Positions 34,517-44,387 of a stretch of DNA of 64,000 bases are shown here, piece after piece; position 1 is the stretch's first letter; each line of letters starts with the position of its first letter. Origin of the DNA: Massilia terrae (GTDB lineage Bacteria; Pseudomonadota; Gammaproteobacteria; Burkholderiales; Burkholderiaceae_D); NCBI RefSeq assembly GCF_024753145.1, contig NZ_JANUGU010000001.1:1178001-1242000 (forward strand), read 5' to 3'. A program made the position numbers and the translations under genes. The notes beneath the pieces are model-generated. The model was not told the origin of the DNA. It ran no database searches and worked only from the letters and a program-made list of their open reading frames with translations.

Positions 34517-36145
34517 ATGAAATTTGACGTTGCCATCGTCGGCAGTGGCCTGGCCGGCCTGTCGGTGGCCCTGCACCTGGCCGAAACCCGCAAGGTCGCG
34601 GTTGTCTCCAAACGCGAACTCCTCGATGGCGCCAGCAACTGGGCGCAAGGCGGCATCGCCGCCGTGCTCGATTCCGGCGACAGTCATGCCGAACACGTGG
34701 CCGATACCCTGGTCGCCGGCGCCGGCCTGTGCGACGAGACCGCGACCCGCTACATCGTCGAACACGGCCGCGAAGCGATCGAATGGCTGATCGCGCAAGG
34801 CGTGCCCTTCACCCGCGACGCCAGCGCCGAACTGGGCTTCCACCTGACGCGCGAGGGCGGCCACAGCCAGCGCCGCATCATCCACGCCGCCGACGCCACC
34901 GGCCACGCGGTGCAGGTGACGCTGGAACAGAAGGTGCGCGCCCACCCCAACATCGCCCTGTTCGAGCACCACTGCGCGATCGACGTCATCACCTCCGACA
35001 AGCTGACCGGCAAAGGCGTACAAGGCGGCGCGCCGCACCTGGTCGGCCAGCCGCGCTGCCACGGCCTGTACGTGCAGGATACGCGCACCGGCGAAGTGCT
35101 CACCTTCGAAGCGGACCACACCGTGCTGGCCACCGGCGGCGCCGGCAAGGTCTACCTGTACACCACCAATCCCGACACCGCCACCGGCGACGGCATCGCG
35201 ATGGCGTGGCGCGCCGGCTGCCGCGTGTCGAACATGGAATTCATCCAGTTCCACCCGACCTGCCTGTACCACCCCTATGCCAAGTCCTTCCTGATCAGCG
35301 AAGCGGTGCGCGGCGAAGGCGGCCTGCTCAAGCTGCCGCCGGAAGCCGGCAGCGCGGCCGGCACCCGTTTCATGCCGGCCCACGACGAGCGCGGCGAACT
35401 GGCCCCGCGCGACGTGGTCGCCCGCGCCATCGACTTCGAGATGAAGAAGCGCGGCCTCGACTACGTCCATCTCGACATCAGCCACCAGCCGCCGGAGTTC
35501 ATCCAGGAGCACTTCCCGACCATTTACGCGCGCTGCCTGGAACTGGGCATCGACATCACCAGGCAGCCGATCCCGGTGGTGCCCGCCGTGCACTTCACCT
35601 GCGGCGGCGTGGTGACCGACCTGGCCGGACGCACCGACATCCAGGGCCTGTACGCGGTCGGCGAGACGGCTTGCACCGGCCTGCACGGCGCCAACCGCCT
35701 GGCCAGCAACTCGCTGCTCGAATGCCTGGTGGTCGGCCGCGCCTGCGCGCAGCACATCGCCGCAGCCGCGCCCATGGGCGTGCAGGAGCTGCCGGGCTGG
35801 GACGAGAGCCGCGTCACCAATGCCGACGAGGAAGTGGTCATCGCCCACAACTGGGACGAGCTGCGCCGCTTCATGTGGAACTACGTCGGCATCGTGCGCA
35901 CCACCAAGCGCCTGGAACGCGCGCAGCACCGCATCGGCCTGCTCAAGGACGAGATCGACGAGTATTACCGCAACTTCCGGATCACGCCGGACCTGCTCGA
36001 GCTGCGCAACCTGGTCGTGGTCGCGGAGCTGATCGTGAACAGCGCGCTGTCGCGCCGCGAGAGCCGTGGGCTGCATTACTCGCGCGACTATCCGGATACG
36101 CTGCCGAAGGCGCTGCCGTCCGTGCTGACGCCGCCGCGTCGTTAG
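34517..36145 (+). CDS. nadB: L-aspartate oxidase
   Basis: A 542-residue FAD enzyme that oxidises L-aspartate to iminoaspartate, the first step of bacterial de novo NAD synthesis. Seen: FAD motif [27 protein letters not shown], the active-site loop [16 protein letters not shown] stretch ([17 protein letters not shown]), [28 protein letters not shown] and [12 protein letters not shown]. Length is typical. The ATG at 34517 begins the FAD motif directly. Its partners nadA and nadC lie on the other strand 3-5 kb away. Confidence 0.97.
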   Translation: MKFDVAIVGSGLAGLSVALHLAETRKVAVVSKRELLDGASNWAQGGIAAVLDSGDSHAEHVADTLVAGAGLCDETATRYIVEHGREAIEWLIAQGVPFTRDASAELGFHLTREGGHSQRRIIHAADATGHAVQVTLEQKVRAHPNIALFEHHCAIDVITSDKLTGKGVQGGAPHLVGQPRCHGLYVQDTRTGEVLTFEADHTVLATGGAGKVYLYTTNPDTATGDGIAMAWRAGCRVSNMEFIQFHPTCLYHPYAKSFLISEAVRGEGGLLKLPPEAGSAAGTRFMPAHDERGELAPRDVVARAIDFEMKKRGLDYVHLDISHQPPEFIQEHFPTIYARCLELGIDITRQPIPVVPAVHFTCGGVVTDLAGRTDIQGLYAVGETACTGLHGANRLASNSLLECLVVGRACAQHIAAAAPMGVQELPGWDESRVTNADEEVVIAHNWDELRRFMWNYVGIVRTTKRLERAQHRIGLLKDEIDEYYRNFRITPDLLELRNLVVVAELIVNSALSRRESRGLHYSRDYPDTLPKALPSVLTPPRR

Positions 36146-36163
36146 CGCGTCATGAAGAGAGAA

Positions 36164-36269
36164 CGTCGTTCCCGCGCACGCGGGAATCCCATTCCGTCGC
36201 ACAGTGTTTGCTCATGCGCCGGCGGAGATGCATACGAAATGGGGTTCCCGTTTTCACGGGAACGACGGA
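36164..36269. repeat. BIME-like pair of inverted REP-like palindromes
   Basis: The first hairpin, GTCGTTCCCGCGCACGCGGG, starts at 36165; the second, TTCCCGTTTTCACGGGAA, is at 36245-36262 and is followed by CGACGG, the reverse complement of the CGTCG tag. So two REP-like units sit head to head about 55 bases apart between nadB and the DMT transporter. The second hairpin lies just upstream of the transporter ATG. Confidence 0.75.
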
Positions 36270-36282
36270 CTGTTTTCTGCAA

Positions 36283-37185
36283 ATGACCCGCAAACTCAGC
36301 CTCTCCACCGCCGCCCTGCTCACCGCCTCGCCCATCCTGTGGGCCGGCAACGCCGTCGTCGGCCGCCTGGTGCGCGCGGCGGTGCCGCCGATGACGCTCA
36401 ACCTGCTGCGCTGGACCATCGCCCTGCTGATCCTGCTGCCGCTTGGCCGCGCCGCCTTCGTCAAAGGCAGCGGCGTGCTGGCCAACTGGCGCCGCTACGC
36501 CCTGCTCGGCCTGCTCGGCGTCGGCCTGTACAACTCGCTGCAATACCTCGCGCTGCAAACCTCCACGCCGATCAACGTCACGCTGGTCGCCTCCGGCATG
36601 CCGGTCTGGATGATGCTGGTCGGCCACCTGTTCTTCGGTGTCCCGATCCGCCGCCGCCAGGTCACCGGCGCCGTGCTCTCGATCGCCGGCGTACTGGTGG
36701 TGCTGTGCCGCGGCGACTGGCAGCAGCTGGCGGCCTTGCGCCTCGTGGTCGGCGACCTGTACATGATCCTTGCGACCATCGCCTGGTCCTTCTACAGCTG
36801 GCTGCTGCTCCAGCAGAAAGACGTCCCGGCTTTGCGCGCCGACTGGGCCGCCTTCCTCACCGCGCAAGTGGGCTACGGCGTGCTGTGGTCGGCCGCGCTG
36901 GCCGGCGCCGAATGGGGGACTGTCGGCGTGCACATCGCCTGGAGCTGGCCGGTCGTGGCTGCGCTGACCTATGTGGCGATCGGCCCCGCGATCCTCGCGA
37001 TGCGCTGCTGGGGCGCGGGCGTGATGCGAGCAGGCCCCAACATCGGCGCCTTCTTCATCAACCTGACGCCGCTGTTCACTGCGCTGCTGAGCTCAGCCTT
37101 CCTCGGCGAGCCGCCGCACCTGTACCATGCGCTCGCTTTCTTGCTGATCGTCGGCGGGATCGCGTGGTCGTCCCGCGCGGGCTAG
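36283..37185 (+). CDS. EamA/DMT-family transporter
   Basis: A 300-residue inner-membrane protein with ten predicted helices in two EamA repeats: SPILWAGNAVVGRLVRAAVPP opens the first, and DLYMILATIAWSFYSWLLLQ the second. It ends TPLFTALLSSAFLGEPPHLYHALAFLLIVGGI. Family members export amino acids or other metabolites; the substrate cannot be told. The ATG at 36283 is preceded by the REP-like hairpin and has no strong ribosome site. Confidence 0.9.
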   Translation: MTRKLSLSTAALLTASPILWAGNAVVGRLVRAAVPPMTLNLLRWTIALLILLPLGRAAFVKGSGVLANWRRYALLGLLGVGLYNSLQYLALQTSTPINVTLVASGMPVWMMLVGHLFFGVPIRRRQVTGAVLSIAGVLVVLCRGDWQQLAALRLVVGDLYMILATIAWSFYSWLLLQQKDVPALRADWAAFLTAQVGYGVLWSAALAGAEWGTVGVHIAWSWPVVAALTYVAIGPAILAMRCWGAGVMRAGPNIGAFFINLTPLFTALLSSAFLGEPPHLYHALAFLLIVGGIAWSSRAG

Positions 37186-37266
37186 CTAGTTGGTGGCCGC
37201 GGGAAAGGTGTTTTGGTCCCGGCAGCAAGGGTGATACGATCCCAGCAGAGGGAGGAAGCAAGCACG

Positions 37267-38121
37267 ATGGCACAGGGTTTCACGATGCGCGAGCAGGCGG
37301 CAACGCTCGCGGACTTTTTGGCGCGCCATCCCGGATCGCTGGTGCTGACCGGCGCCGGCCTGTCCACCGCGTCCGGCATCCCGGATTACCGTGACCGCGA
37401 CGGCGTTCGGCGCGGCAGGCAGCCGATCCAGGGGCCGGAATTCCGGCGTTCGCAAGCCGTCCAGCGCCGCTACTGGGCGCGCAGCATGGTCGGCTATCCG
37501 ACGCTGTCGCGCGCTACGCCGAATCGCGGCCATCACGCCATCGCCGCGCTGGAATCTGAAGGCCGCATTGGCTCGGTGCTGACGCAGAATGTCGACGGAT
37601 TGCACCAGCAAGCCGGTAGCCGGGCCGTGCTCGAACTGCACGGCAATATCCATGCGGTCATGTGCATGGAGTGCCGCAGTGCGTTCTCCCGCGCCCAAGT
37701 GCAGGAGCAACTGCTCGCAGCCAATCCCGGCATCGCGGCCGAGCAGGCCAAGCCCTTGCCGGATGGCGACGCCCAGCTTGAGCCGGACGATCTGGAATCG
37801 TTCACCCTGCCCGTCTGCCTGCACTGCGGCGGCGCCTTGACGCCAGACGTCGTGTTCTTCGGCGACAACGTGCCACCGGCACGCACCGCCGCAGCGCTGG
37901 ACCAGATGGCGCGCGCCGACGCGCTGCTCGTGATCGGTTCGTCGCTGATGGTCTACTCGGGTTTCCGCTTCTGCCGCCTGGCTACTGCGGCCGGCAAGCC
38001 GATCGCCGCCGTCAACCTGGGCCGCACCCGTGCCGACGATTTGTTGTCCCTCAAGATCGAAGCCTCAAGCGAAGAAATCCTGCCGCAAGTGCAGGAACTG
38101 CTGAACCACCAGGGAGCCTGA
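37267..38121 (+). CDS. Sirtuin-type NAD-dependent protein deacylase
   Basis: A 284-residue SIR2 protein that removes acyl groups from lysine while consuming NAD. Motifs: VLTGAGLSTASGIPDYRD (NAD loop), TQNVDGLHQQAG with the following catalytic His in LHGN, zinc Cys pairs CMEC and CLHC, VVFFGDNVP and VIGSSLMVYSGFR. A GGAGGAAG ribosome site precedes the ATG at 37267. The insert between the Cys pairs is long, as in the class II group. Located among nad genes, which may be coincidence. Confidence 0.93.
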   Translation: MAQGFTMREQAATLADFLARHPGSLVLTGAGLSTASGIPDYRDRDGVRRGRQPIQGPEFRRSQAVQRRYWARSMVGYPTLSRATPNRGHHAIAALESEGRIGSVLTQNVDGLHQQAGSRAVLELHGNIHAVMCMECRSAFSRAQVQEQLLAANPGIAAEQAKPLPDGDAQLEPDDLESFTLPVCLHCGGALTPDVVFFGDNVPPARTAAALDQMARADALLVIGSSLMVYSGFRFCRLATAAGKPIAAVNLGRTRADDLLSLKIEASSEEILPQVQELLNHQGA

Positions 38122-38159
38122 AGAGTCACATTGCGTGTTCAACCGTGAAGGGGACAATT

Positions 38160-39209
38160 GTGACAAATAACATCCGCAGCATGTTGCCGACCACATCGCG
38201 CCGGCACCTTGACTGGCGCACCGGTGCACTACTGGCCGGCCTCGGCCTTGCCGCCTCCTACTTTTACGTGCGCCACAAGACCCAGCAGTCCGAGGCGGAG
38301 CACCCGCCGCGCGGCCGCTTCATCGAAGTCGACGGCGTGCGGTTGCATTACATCGAACGCGGGCGCGGACCGGTGCTCGTCCTCTTGCACGGCAACGGCT
38401 TGACGGCGGACGACTACGAGAAGTGTGGCCTGCTCGACCGCGCCGCCGAGCGCTACCGCGTCATTTCCTTCGATCGGCCGGGCTTCGGCTACAGCGAGCG
38501 TCCGCGCACCACGCTGTGGACGCCGCAGGCGCAGGCGCGGCTGATCCACCATGCGCTGCAGGAGCTGGGCGTCGATTCGGCGCTGCTGGTGGGGCATTCA
38601 TGGGGCTCGATGGTGGCGCTGTCGATGGCGCTGGACGTGCCGGATTTCGTGCGCGGACTGGTGCTACTGTCGGGCTACTACTACCCGAGCGTGCGGCTGG
38701 ACGCGCCGCTTGCCGCGGTGCCGGCGATCCCGATCTTTGGCGACCTGATGCGATATACCCTGTCACCGATCCTGATGCGTCTGATGTGGCCGTTGACGGT
38801 GCGCCGAATGTTCTCTCCCAAGAAAACGTCGGGACGCTTCAAGGAGTTGCCGCCCTGGTTCCTGTTGCGGCCCGGGCAGCTACGGGCCCAGGCGGCCGAG
38901 GCCGCGCTGATGGCGCCGTCGGCGATGAGGCTGTCGCGCCGCTACGGCGAGTTGAACGTGCCGGTCACCTTGATCGCTGGGACGCAGGACAAGATGGTCG
39001 ATACGAGCGGCAATTCGGAGCGTCTGCAGCGGGAATTGCGCGAAGCGGAACTGGAGCTGGAGCCGGGTGTGGGGCACATGACCAGTTATGCCGACATGGA
39101 GCGCGTGCTGCGCGCGGTCGATGCGATGGCGGCGCAGGTTGGGGAGCCGATTCCGGTGCGCAGTGCGCGCGCGGAGGCGCTGGCGCGGGCGAGTGAGAGC
39201 GGGGTTTGA
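38160..39209 (+). CDS. Alpha/beta hydrolase with N-terminal membrane anchor
   Basis: A 349-residue lipase/epoxide-hydrolase-like protein. A hydrophobic segment GALLAGLGLAASYFYV (about 22-38) is an uncleaved anchor. The hydrolase domain shows VLLHGNGLTADDY (oxyanion hole), the nucleophile elbow GHSWGS (Ser about 147), an acid in GTQDKM and a His in GVGHM. I start at the GTG at 38160 because AAGGGGA sits 6 bases upstream; ATG at 38181 is possible. Substrate unknown. Confidence 0.85.
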   Translation: MTNNIRSMLPTTSRRHLDWRTGALLAGLGLAASYFYVRHKTQQSEAEHPPRGRFIEVDGVRLHYIERGRGPVLVLLHGNGLTADDYEKCGLLDRAAERYRVISFDRPGFGYSERPRTTLWTPQAQARLIHHALQELGVDSALLVGHSWGSMVALSMALDVPDFVRGLVLLSGYYYPSVRLDAPLAAVPAIPIFGDLMRYTLSPILMRLMWPLTVRRMFSPKKTSGRFKELPPWFLLRPGQLRAQAAEAALMAPSAMRLSRRYGELNVPVTLIAGTQDKMVDTSGNSERLQRELREAELELEPGVGHMTSYADMERVLRAVDAMAAQVGEPIPVRSARAEALARASESGV

Positions 39210-39247
39210 TTGCTACCGAAGTAGTCAGCCCGTCAACGCTTCATCGT

Positions 39248-39278
39248 GTCCCCGCCTGCGCGGGGACGACGTGGTTTT
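39248..39278. repeat. REP-like palindrome (copy identical to 25621)
   Basis: GTCCCCGCCTGCGCGGGGAC plus GACGTGGTTTT, identical over 31 bases to the copy at 25621. It lies between the hydrolase stop and the nadC stop, two convergent genes, so it could end both transcripts. Confidence 0.8.
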
Positions 39279-39293
39279 ATGGTGAGGTGATTT

Positions 39294-40160
39294 TTAGCCG
39301 ATGACACGCAGCGAATAGTCCGTCGCCCGCACATCCTTGGTCAGGCTGCCGATCGAAATCCGATCGACCCCGGTCTCCGCAATCGCGCGCACCGTATCCA
39401 TGTTGATCCCGCCGGACGCCTCGAGCAGCGCCCTCCCCTGCGTGATCGCGACCGCCTCCCGCATCATGGCCAGGTCGAAGTTATCGAGCAGGACCGAGGT
39501 CGCGCCCGCCCCCAAGGCCTCGCGCAGCTCATCCAGGCTCTCCACCTCGATCTGCACCGGCACGCCCGCATTGAGCGCATCCGCGGCCGCCAGCGCCTTG
39601 CTGATGCCCCTCGCCGCCGCAATGTGGTTCTCCTTGATCAGGATGCCGTCATACAGCGCCATGCGCTGGTTCTCGCCGCCGCCGACGCGCACCGCATACT
39701 TCTGCGCCTGGCGCAGGCCCGGCAGCGTCTTGCGCGTATCGAGGATCTTCGCCTTGGTCCCGGCGATCACGTCGACGTATTTGCGCGTCGCCGTCGCCAC
39801 ACCCGACAAGAGCTGCAGGAAGTTGAGCGCCGCACGTTCCGCAGTGAGCAGCGAGCGTGGCGACGCCTCGATCGTGCACGCCACGCTGTCCGCCGCCATC
39901 AGCTCGCCCTCGGCATACTTCCAGTCGATCACGCTATTCGCGTCGACCGCCAGCATCACGCCCTCGAACCACGGGGCGCCGCACAGCACCGCCTGCTCGC
40001 GCACCAGCACCCGCGCCTGCACGCGCGTGTCGTCCGGGACCAGCTTGCCGGTCACGTCGCCGGTGCCCACGTCTTCCAGCAGCGCGGCCAGCACGTTCTG
40101 CTCGAACGCCGCCTGCAGCTTGTCGTTGAATTCGTCGAATGGGTTTTGCAGCGTGCTCAT
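39294..40160 (-). CDS. nadC: Nicotinate-nucleotide pyrophosphorylase (quinolinate phosphoribosyltransferase)
   Basis: A 288-residue enzyme that turns quinolinate and PRPP into nicotinate mononucleotide. Visible: [61 protein letters not shown]-like stretch [32 protein letters not shown] and LEASGGI. The ATG at 40160 overlaps the nadA stop by 4 bases, so nadA and nadC are coupled. An in-frame upstream extension lies inside nadA and is not used. Confidence 0.97.
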   Translation of the reverse strand: MSTLQNPFDEFNDKLQAAFEQNVLAALLEDVGTGDVTGKLVPDDTRVQARVLVREQAVLCGAPWFEGVMLAVDANSVIDWKYAEGELMAADSVACTIEASPRSLLTAERAALNFLQLLSGVATATRKYVDVIAGTKAKILDTRKTLPGLRQAQKYAVRVGGGENQRMALYDGILIKENHIAAARGISKALAAADALNAGVPVQIEVESLDELREALGAGATSVLLDNFDLAMMREAVAITQGRALLEASGGINMDTVRAIAETGVDRISIGSLTKDVRATDYSLRVIG

Positions 40161-41290
40161 GCCGGGCCGATTCCAGTAAAGAGTTTGCCTTCTTGTTCGA
40201 GCGCGCCGGTCGGCAGCGCCTTCGCTTTCTTCGCCGCCGCGAAATCGAGCATGCGGTCGATCGAGCGCTTGGCCTGGCGGCCGATCTCCGGATCGACATG
40301 GATTTCGTTGCGGCCGCTCTCGAGCACCTCGGCCAGGTTCTGCAGGCCGTTCATCGCCATCCACGGGCAGTGCGCGCAGCTCTTGCAGGTGGCGCTGTTG
40401 CCGGCGGTCGGCGCTTCGATGAAGTGCTTGCCCGGCGCCGCCATCCGCATCTTGTGCAGGATGCCGTTGTCGGTGGCGACGATGAAGGTGGTCGCGGCCA
40501 TCGTCTGTGCCGCATTGATCAGCTGCGTGGTGGAGCCGACCACGTCGGCCTGGGCCACCACCGATTCCGGCGACTCCGGGTGCACCAGCACCTTGGCGTC
40601 CGGATGCGCGGCGCGCAGCAGGTCCAGTTCGATGCCCTTGAATTCGTCGTGCACCAGGCAGGAGCCCTGCCACAGCAGCATGTCGGCGCCGGTCTTCTTC
40701 TGGATGTAGGAACCGAGGTGGCGGTCCGGCGCCCACAGGATCTTCTTGCCCTGCTCGTGCAGGTGCTTGACGATGTCCAGGCCGATCGACGAGGTCACCA
40801 TCCAGTCGGCGCGCGCCTTCACGGCGGCGCTGGTATTGGCGTAGACGACCACGGTGCGGTCCGGATGCTGGTCGCAGAAGGCCGCGAATTCATCGGCCGG
40901 GCAGCCCAGGTCGAGCGAACAGGTCGCGTCCAGGTCCGGCATCAGGATGGTTTTTTCGGGGCTGAGGATCTTGGCGGTCTCGCCCATGAAGCGCACGCCG
41001 GCGACCACCAGGGTCTTGGCCGGATGGTCGCGGCCGAAGCGCGCCATCTCGAGCGAATCGGAAACGCAGCCGCCGGTTTCCTCGGCCAGGTCCTGCAGGT
41101 CGGCGTCGACGTAGTAGTGGGCGACGAGGACCGCCTCACGCTCCTTGAGCAGGCAGCGGATGCGGTCCTTGAGCGCGGCGCGCTCGTCGGCGGTGGGTGC
41201 GGAAGGGACGCGCGCCCAAGCCTCGGACGTGCAGGCGGCGCCGGCGACCGGGCGGTCGTATTCGAAGGTCTTGATCGGTTGGATGTTCAT
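40157..41290 (-). CDS. nadA: Quinolinate synthase, 4Fe-4S enzyme
   Basis: A 377-residue enzyme that condenses iminoaspartate with dihydroxyacetone phosphate to quinolinate. Family marks are [31 protein letters not shown], the three-domain layout, [29 protein letters not shown], and the C-terminal cluster Cys in [16 protein letters not shown]. It belongs to the longer proteobacterial type. First gene of the nadA-nadC pair; a paired inverted repeat at 41343 lies upstream, between its start and the ABC-F gene. Confidence 0.97.
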   Translation of the reverse strand: MNIQPIKTFEYDRPVAGAACTSEAWARVPSAPTADERAALKDRIRCLLKEREAVLVAHYYVDADLQDLAEETGGCVSDSLEMARFGRDHPAKTLVVAGVRFMGETAKILSPEKTILMPDLDATCSLDLGCPADEFAAFCDQHPDRTVVVYANTSAAVKARADWMVTSSIGLDIVKHLHEQGKKILWAPDRHLGSYIQKKTGADMLLWQGSCLVHDEFKGIELDLLRAAHPDAKVLVHPESPESVVAQADVVGSTTQLINAAQTMAATTFIVATDNGILHKMRMAAPGKHFIEAPTAGNSATCKSCAHCPWMAMNGLQNLAEVLESGRNEIHVDPEIGRQAKRSIDRMLDFAAAKKAKALPTGALEQEGKLFTGIGPA

Positions 41291-41342
41291 ACCGAATATG
41301 ATCTCACATTGAGGAAGTGGCCACTCACGACACTCTCAAAAC

Positions 41343-41422
41343 CGTCGTCCCGGCGCAGGCCGGGACCCATGCTGAGCGTGCCGGCACGCGGTCTATGGGT
41401 CCCGGCCTGCGCCGGGACGACG
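41343..41422. repeat. 80-bp composite inverted repeat (REP pair around a palindromic core)
   Basis: Two 28-base arms (41343-41370 and 41395-41422) are perfect reverse complements. Each arm is itself a hairpin (TCCCGGCGCAGGCCGGGA). The 24-base spacer holds another perfect 14-base palindrome, GCGTGCCGGCACGC, at 41376-41389. The outer ends carry the CGTCG tag of the REP-like family. The unit lies in the gap between the ABC-F stop and the nadA start, both genes being on the reverse strand. Confidence 0.9.
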
Positions 41423-41443
41423 TGCGAAAGCTAACGACAAAAA

Positions 41444-43045
41444 TTAATTGATACCCTGGCTGGTCAGGTACTCTTCGTAGTTACCCCGGAAGTCGATCAC
41501 CTCGCCATCCTTCACTTCCAGCACGCGGGTGGCCAGCGACGACACGAATTCGCGGTCGTGCGACACGAAGATCAGCGTGCCGGCGTATTTTTCGAGCGCG
41601 ATGTTGAGCGACTCGATCGATTCCATGTCCATGTGGTTGGTCGGCTCGTCGAGCAGCAGCACATTGTGCCGGCCCAGCATCAGCTTCCCGTACATCATGC
41701 GGCCCTTCTCGCCACCGGACAGCACGCGCACCGACTTGCGTACCTCGTCGCCGCCGAACAGCAGGCGGCCCAGGATCGAGCGCACGGCCTGGTCATCGTC
41801 GCCTTCCTGGGTCCAGCGGCCCATCCAGTCGGTCAGGTTCAGGTCGTCCGCGAATTCCTCGGTCGGATCCTGCGGCATATAGCCCACATTGGCGTTCTCG
41901 GCCCACTTGACGGTGCCGCTGTCGGCCGACAGGCCGGCGATGTCACTGCTGCCGATCGAGCGCAGCAGCGTGGTCTTGCCCGCGCCGTTGGCGCCGATGA
42001 TCGCGATGCGCTCGCCCGCTTCGACCATGATCGAGAAGTTCTTGAAGATCTGGTGGTCGTAGGCTTTCGACAGGCCCTGGGTCTCCACCGCCAGGCGGTG
42101 CAGCTTCTTCTCGCCTTCGAAACGCACGAAGGGATAGGCGCGCGAGGACGGCTTGAATTCCTCGATCTTGATCTTGTCGATCTGCTTGAGGCGCGAAGTC
42201 GCCTGGCGCGCCTTCGATTTGTTGGCCGAGAAGCGGCGTACGAAGTCCTGCAGTTCGGCGACCTTCTCCTTGGCCTTGGCGTTATTCGCCAGCTGCTGGT
42301 TGCGGGCCTGGGTCGACGCTTCCATGTAGTCGTCGTAGTTGCCCGGATAGACCTTCAGCGTGCCGTAGTCCATGTCCGCGACGTGGGTGCACACCTGGTT
42401 CAGGAAGTGGCGGTCGTGCGAAATGATGATCATGGTCGAGTTGCGCTCGTTGAGCACATCTTCCAGCCAGCGGATCGTGTTGATGTCCAGGTTGTTGGTC
42501 GGCTCGTCCAGCAGCAGGATGTCCGGATCCGAGAACAGCGCCTGCGCCAGCAGCACGCGCAGCTTCCAGCCCGGCGCCACGGCGCTCATCGGGCCCTGGT
42601 GCAGGTCGCCGGTGATGCCCACGCCCAGCAGCAGTTCGCCGGCGCGCGCCTCGGCCGAATAGCCGTCATATTCCGCGACCTTGCCTTCCAGTTCGGCGGC
42701 TTTCATGTAGTCGTCGTCGGTGGCTTCGGGGTTGGCGTAGATGGCGTCGCGCTCGCTGATCGCGTTCCACAGCTCGGTGTGGCCCATCATCACCACGTCC
42801 AGCACGCGGGTGTCTTCGTAGGCGAACTGGTCCTGGCGCAGCTTGCCCAGGCGCTCGTTCGGGTCGAGCATGACGTTGCCGCCCGACGGATCGAGGTCGC
42901 CGCCGAGGATCTTCATGAAGGTCGACTTGCCGCAGCCGTTCGCGCCGATCAGGCCGTAACGGTTGCCTTCGCCGAATTTGACGGAAATGTTCTCGAACAG
43001 CGGCTTGGCGCCGAACTGCATCGTAATATTGGCTGTACTCAGCAC
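41444..43045 (-). CDS. ABC-F family ATPase, YbiT type
   Basis: A 533-residue soluble protein with two ABC domains and no membrane part; ABC-F proteins act on the ribosome. Domain 1: [14 protein letters not shown], degenerate signature [33 protein letters not shown]. Interdomain linker rich in Lys/Arg (about 260-310). Domain 2: [42 protein letters not shown]. The [11 protein letters not shown] signature is the YbiT mark. I start it at the GTG at 43045 ([11 protein letters not shown]) with AAAGG upstream, since the frame before it lacks homology. Confidence 0.93.
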   Translation of the reverse strand: MLSTANITMQFGAKPLFENISVKFGEGNRYGLIGANGCGKSTFMKILGGDLDPSGGNVMLDPNERLGKLRQDQFAYEDTRVLDVVMMGHTELWNAISERDAIYANPEATDDDYMKAAELEGKVAEYDGYSAEARAGELLLGVGITGDLHQGPMSAVAPGWKLRVLLAQALFSDPDILLLDEPTNNLDINTIRWLEDVLNERNSTMIIISHDRHFLNQVCTHVADMDYGTLKVYPGNYDDYMEASTQARNQQLANNAKAKEKVAELQDFVRRFSANKSKARQATSRLKQIDKIKIEEFKPSSRAYPFVRFEGEKKLHRLAVETQGLSKAYDHQIFKNFSIMVEAGERIAIIGANGAGKTTLLRSIGSSDIAGLSADSGTVKWAENANVGYMPQDPTEEFADDLNLTDWMGRWTQEGDDDQAVRSILGRLLFGGDEVRKSVRVLSGGEKGRMMYGKLMLGRHNVLLLDEPTNHMDMESIESLNIALEKYAGTLIFVSHDREFVSSLATRVLEVKDGEVIDFRGNYEEYLTSQGIN

Positions 43046-43214
43046 GGGGGAACCTTTGAAAGCGGGAGTTTTCGAATAACCGGCTATTTTACCATTGGAG
43101 AAGCAATCAAAGGACATGCTTGCACGTTGAAAGTTCCGAACACTGGATGGCGGCTTGTCAACGATCTCGAACATGCGCAGTCGTAAAATGAAGGCTGTCG
43201 CGGAGGGGGATTCA

Positions 43215-43478
43215 ATGGATCAGCTGGACCGGCAAGAAATGGCAAAGCTGGGCGACATGATCACGGCGGTTGACCGTCGGGTCAACGTGCTGGGGGACGC
43301 GGTCGCGGCGGTTGACAGTCGCATGACGACGCTTGAAAAAGACCTTGCAGTGATAAAAGCGAATTACGCGACCAAGGCTGACGTCGCGGACGCGAAGAAT
43401 ACCATCATTATGTGGCTTGTCGGTTCGGTGCTCTTCGCGCAACTTCTAGCGCCGCTGATCAAAGCGCTCAGCGGCTAG
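43215..43478 (+). CDS. Small coiled-coil protein with C-terminal membrane anchor
   Basis: An 87-residue protein: heptad-like helix [36 protein letters not shown], then a single hydrophobic segment [20 protein letters not shown]. This layout resembles short CCDC90/DUF1640-like proteins found in many bacteria, often next to mobile or toxin genes, but the role is unknown. A GGAGGGGG ribosome site precedes the ATG. Its end overlaps the convergent LD-carboxypeptidase gene by 33 bases. Confidence 0.75.
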   Translation: MDQLDRQEMAKLGDMITAVDRRVNVLGDAVAAVDSRMTTLEKDLAVIKANYATKADVADAKNTIIMWLVGSVLFAQLLAPLIKALSG

Positions 43479-44387
43479 GTCAATAGTTGGGTAATCATAT
43501 ATCGCCAACGCAAATCCCACCGCGTCCGAGGTCAACTCCGCCTTCGCACCGAAAGGGATTGTGGCTCGACGCGAGATGTGTCCAAACGGCAAGCCAGTCA
43601 GTAGGGGCACCGGCAGCTTGGCGCGCATATAAGCCAGCATTTCATCGAAATCGTAGCCATTGTCCGCAGGGCTGAGTTTGTAGCGCGAGAAATCCCCGAG
43701 CACAATCGCTTTCTGGCGCTCCAGCACGCCAGCCTGCATCAGCTGCAGCAGCATGCGCTCGACGCGGTAGGGATGCTCGGCCACATCCTCCAGGAACAGG
43801 ATGCCGCCATCGATGGTCGGGAACCATTCGGTGCCGAGCAGCGACACCAGCATCGCCAGGTTGCCGCCCCAGATCGTGCCCTCCTCTTCGACCACCGGAT
43901 TGCCGCTCGCCGCGCCGCGCACCGTATGCGTCGGCCCGGCCAGACAGGACCAGAACTGCTGCTGGGTGTACTCGTTCCACTCCTCGTCCGAGAAGTCGTT
44001 GCAGATCATCGGGCCGGCGTAACTGAGCGCGCCCGTCTTGGCAAATAGGCCCATGTGAAGCGCCGTCAGGTCCGAATAACCAACCACGATCTTGCCGCTG
44101 TCGGCGATGGCCTTGAAATCGATCTGCGGCATCAGGCGGGTGATGCCGTATTGGCCACGCAGGGCCATCACGACTTGCACGTCCGGATCCGCAATCGCCG
44201 CGTGCAATTGCGCGAGGCGGGATTCATCCGTTCCGCCGAAGCGCTGGTGGAGGAGTGCGTGGTCGTAGTAATTGTGGACGGTGACGCCCTGCTCGCGCAG
44301 CCTCGCGATGCCGCGCTCGACGGCGGCGTTATCCGGCGCAGCGCCGCCCGTGGCCGCGATGGCCAATCCGATGTTTGGTAGTGTCAC
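43446..44387 (-). CDS. LD-carboxypeptidase (murein tetrapeptide carboxypeptidase, S66 family)
   Basis: A 313-residue serine peptidase that removes the terminal D-Ala from murein tetrapeptides during cell-wall recycling. Family marks: NIGLAIAATGGAAPD, VMALRGQYGITRLMPQIDF, the nucleophile in VGYSDLTALHMGL, EGTIWGGNLAMLVSLLGTEWFP and LPFGH near the C-terminal catalytic His. It starts with GTG at 44387, overlapping the hydrolase stop by 4 bases (GTGA), so translation is coupled to that gene. No signal peptide, as expected for a cytoplasmic recycling enzyme. Confidence 0.92.
   Translation of the reverse strand: MTLPNIGLAIAATGGAAPDNAAVERGIARLREQGVTVHNYYDHALLHQRFGGTDESRLAQLHAAIADPDVQVVMALRGQYGITRLMPQIDFKAIADSGKIVVGYSDLTALHMGLFAKTGALSYAGPMICNDFSDEEWNEYTQQQFWSCLAGPTHTVRGAASGNPVVEEEGTIWGGNLAMLVSLLGTEWFPTIDGGILFLEDVAEHPYRVERMLLQLMQAGVLERQKAIVLGDFSRYKLSPADNGYDFDEMLAYMRAKLPVPLLTGLPFGHISRRATIPFGAKAELTSDAVGFALAIYDYPTIDLAAERFDQRR

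Noticed and set aside
34103..36202. 699-codon reverse frame opposite hydrolase 1 and nadB
   Set aside because: Antisense shadow of nadB and hydrolase 1, with low-complexity Arg/Gly/His composition.
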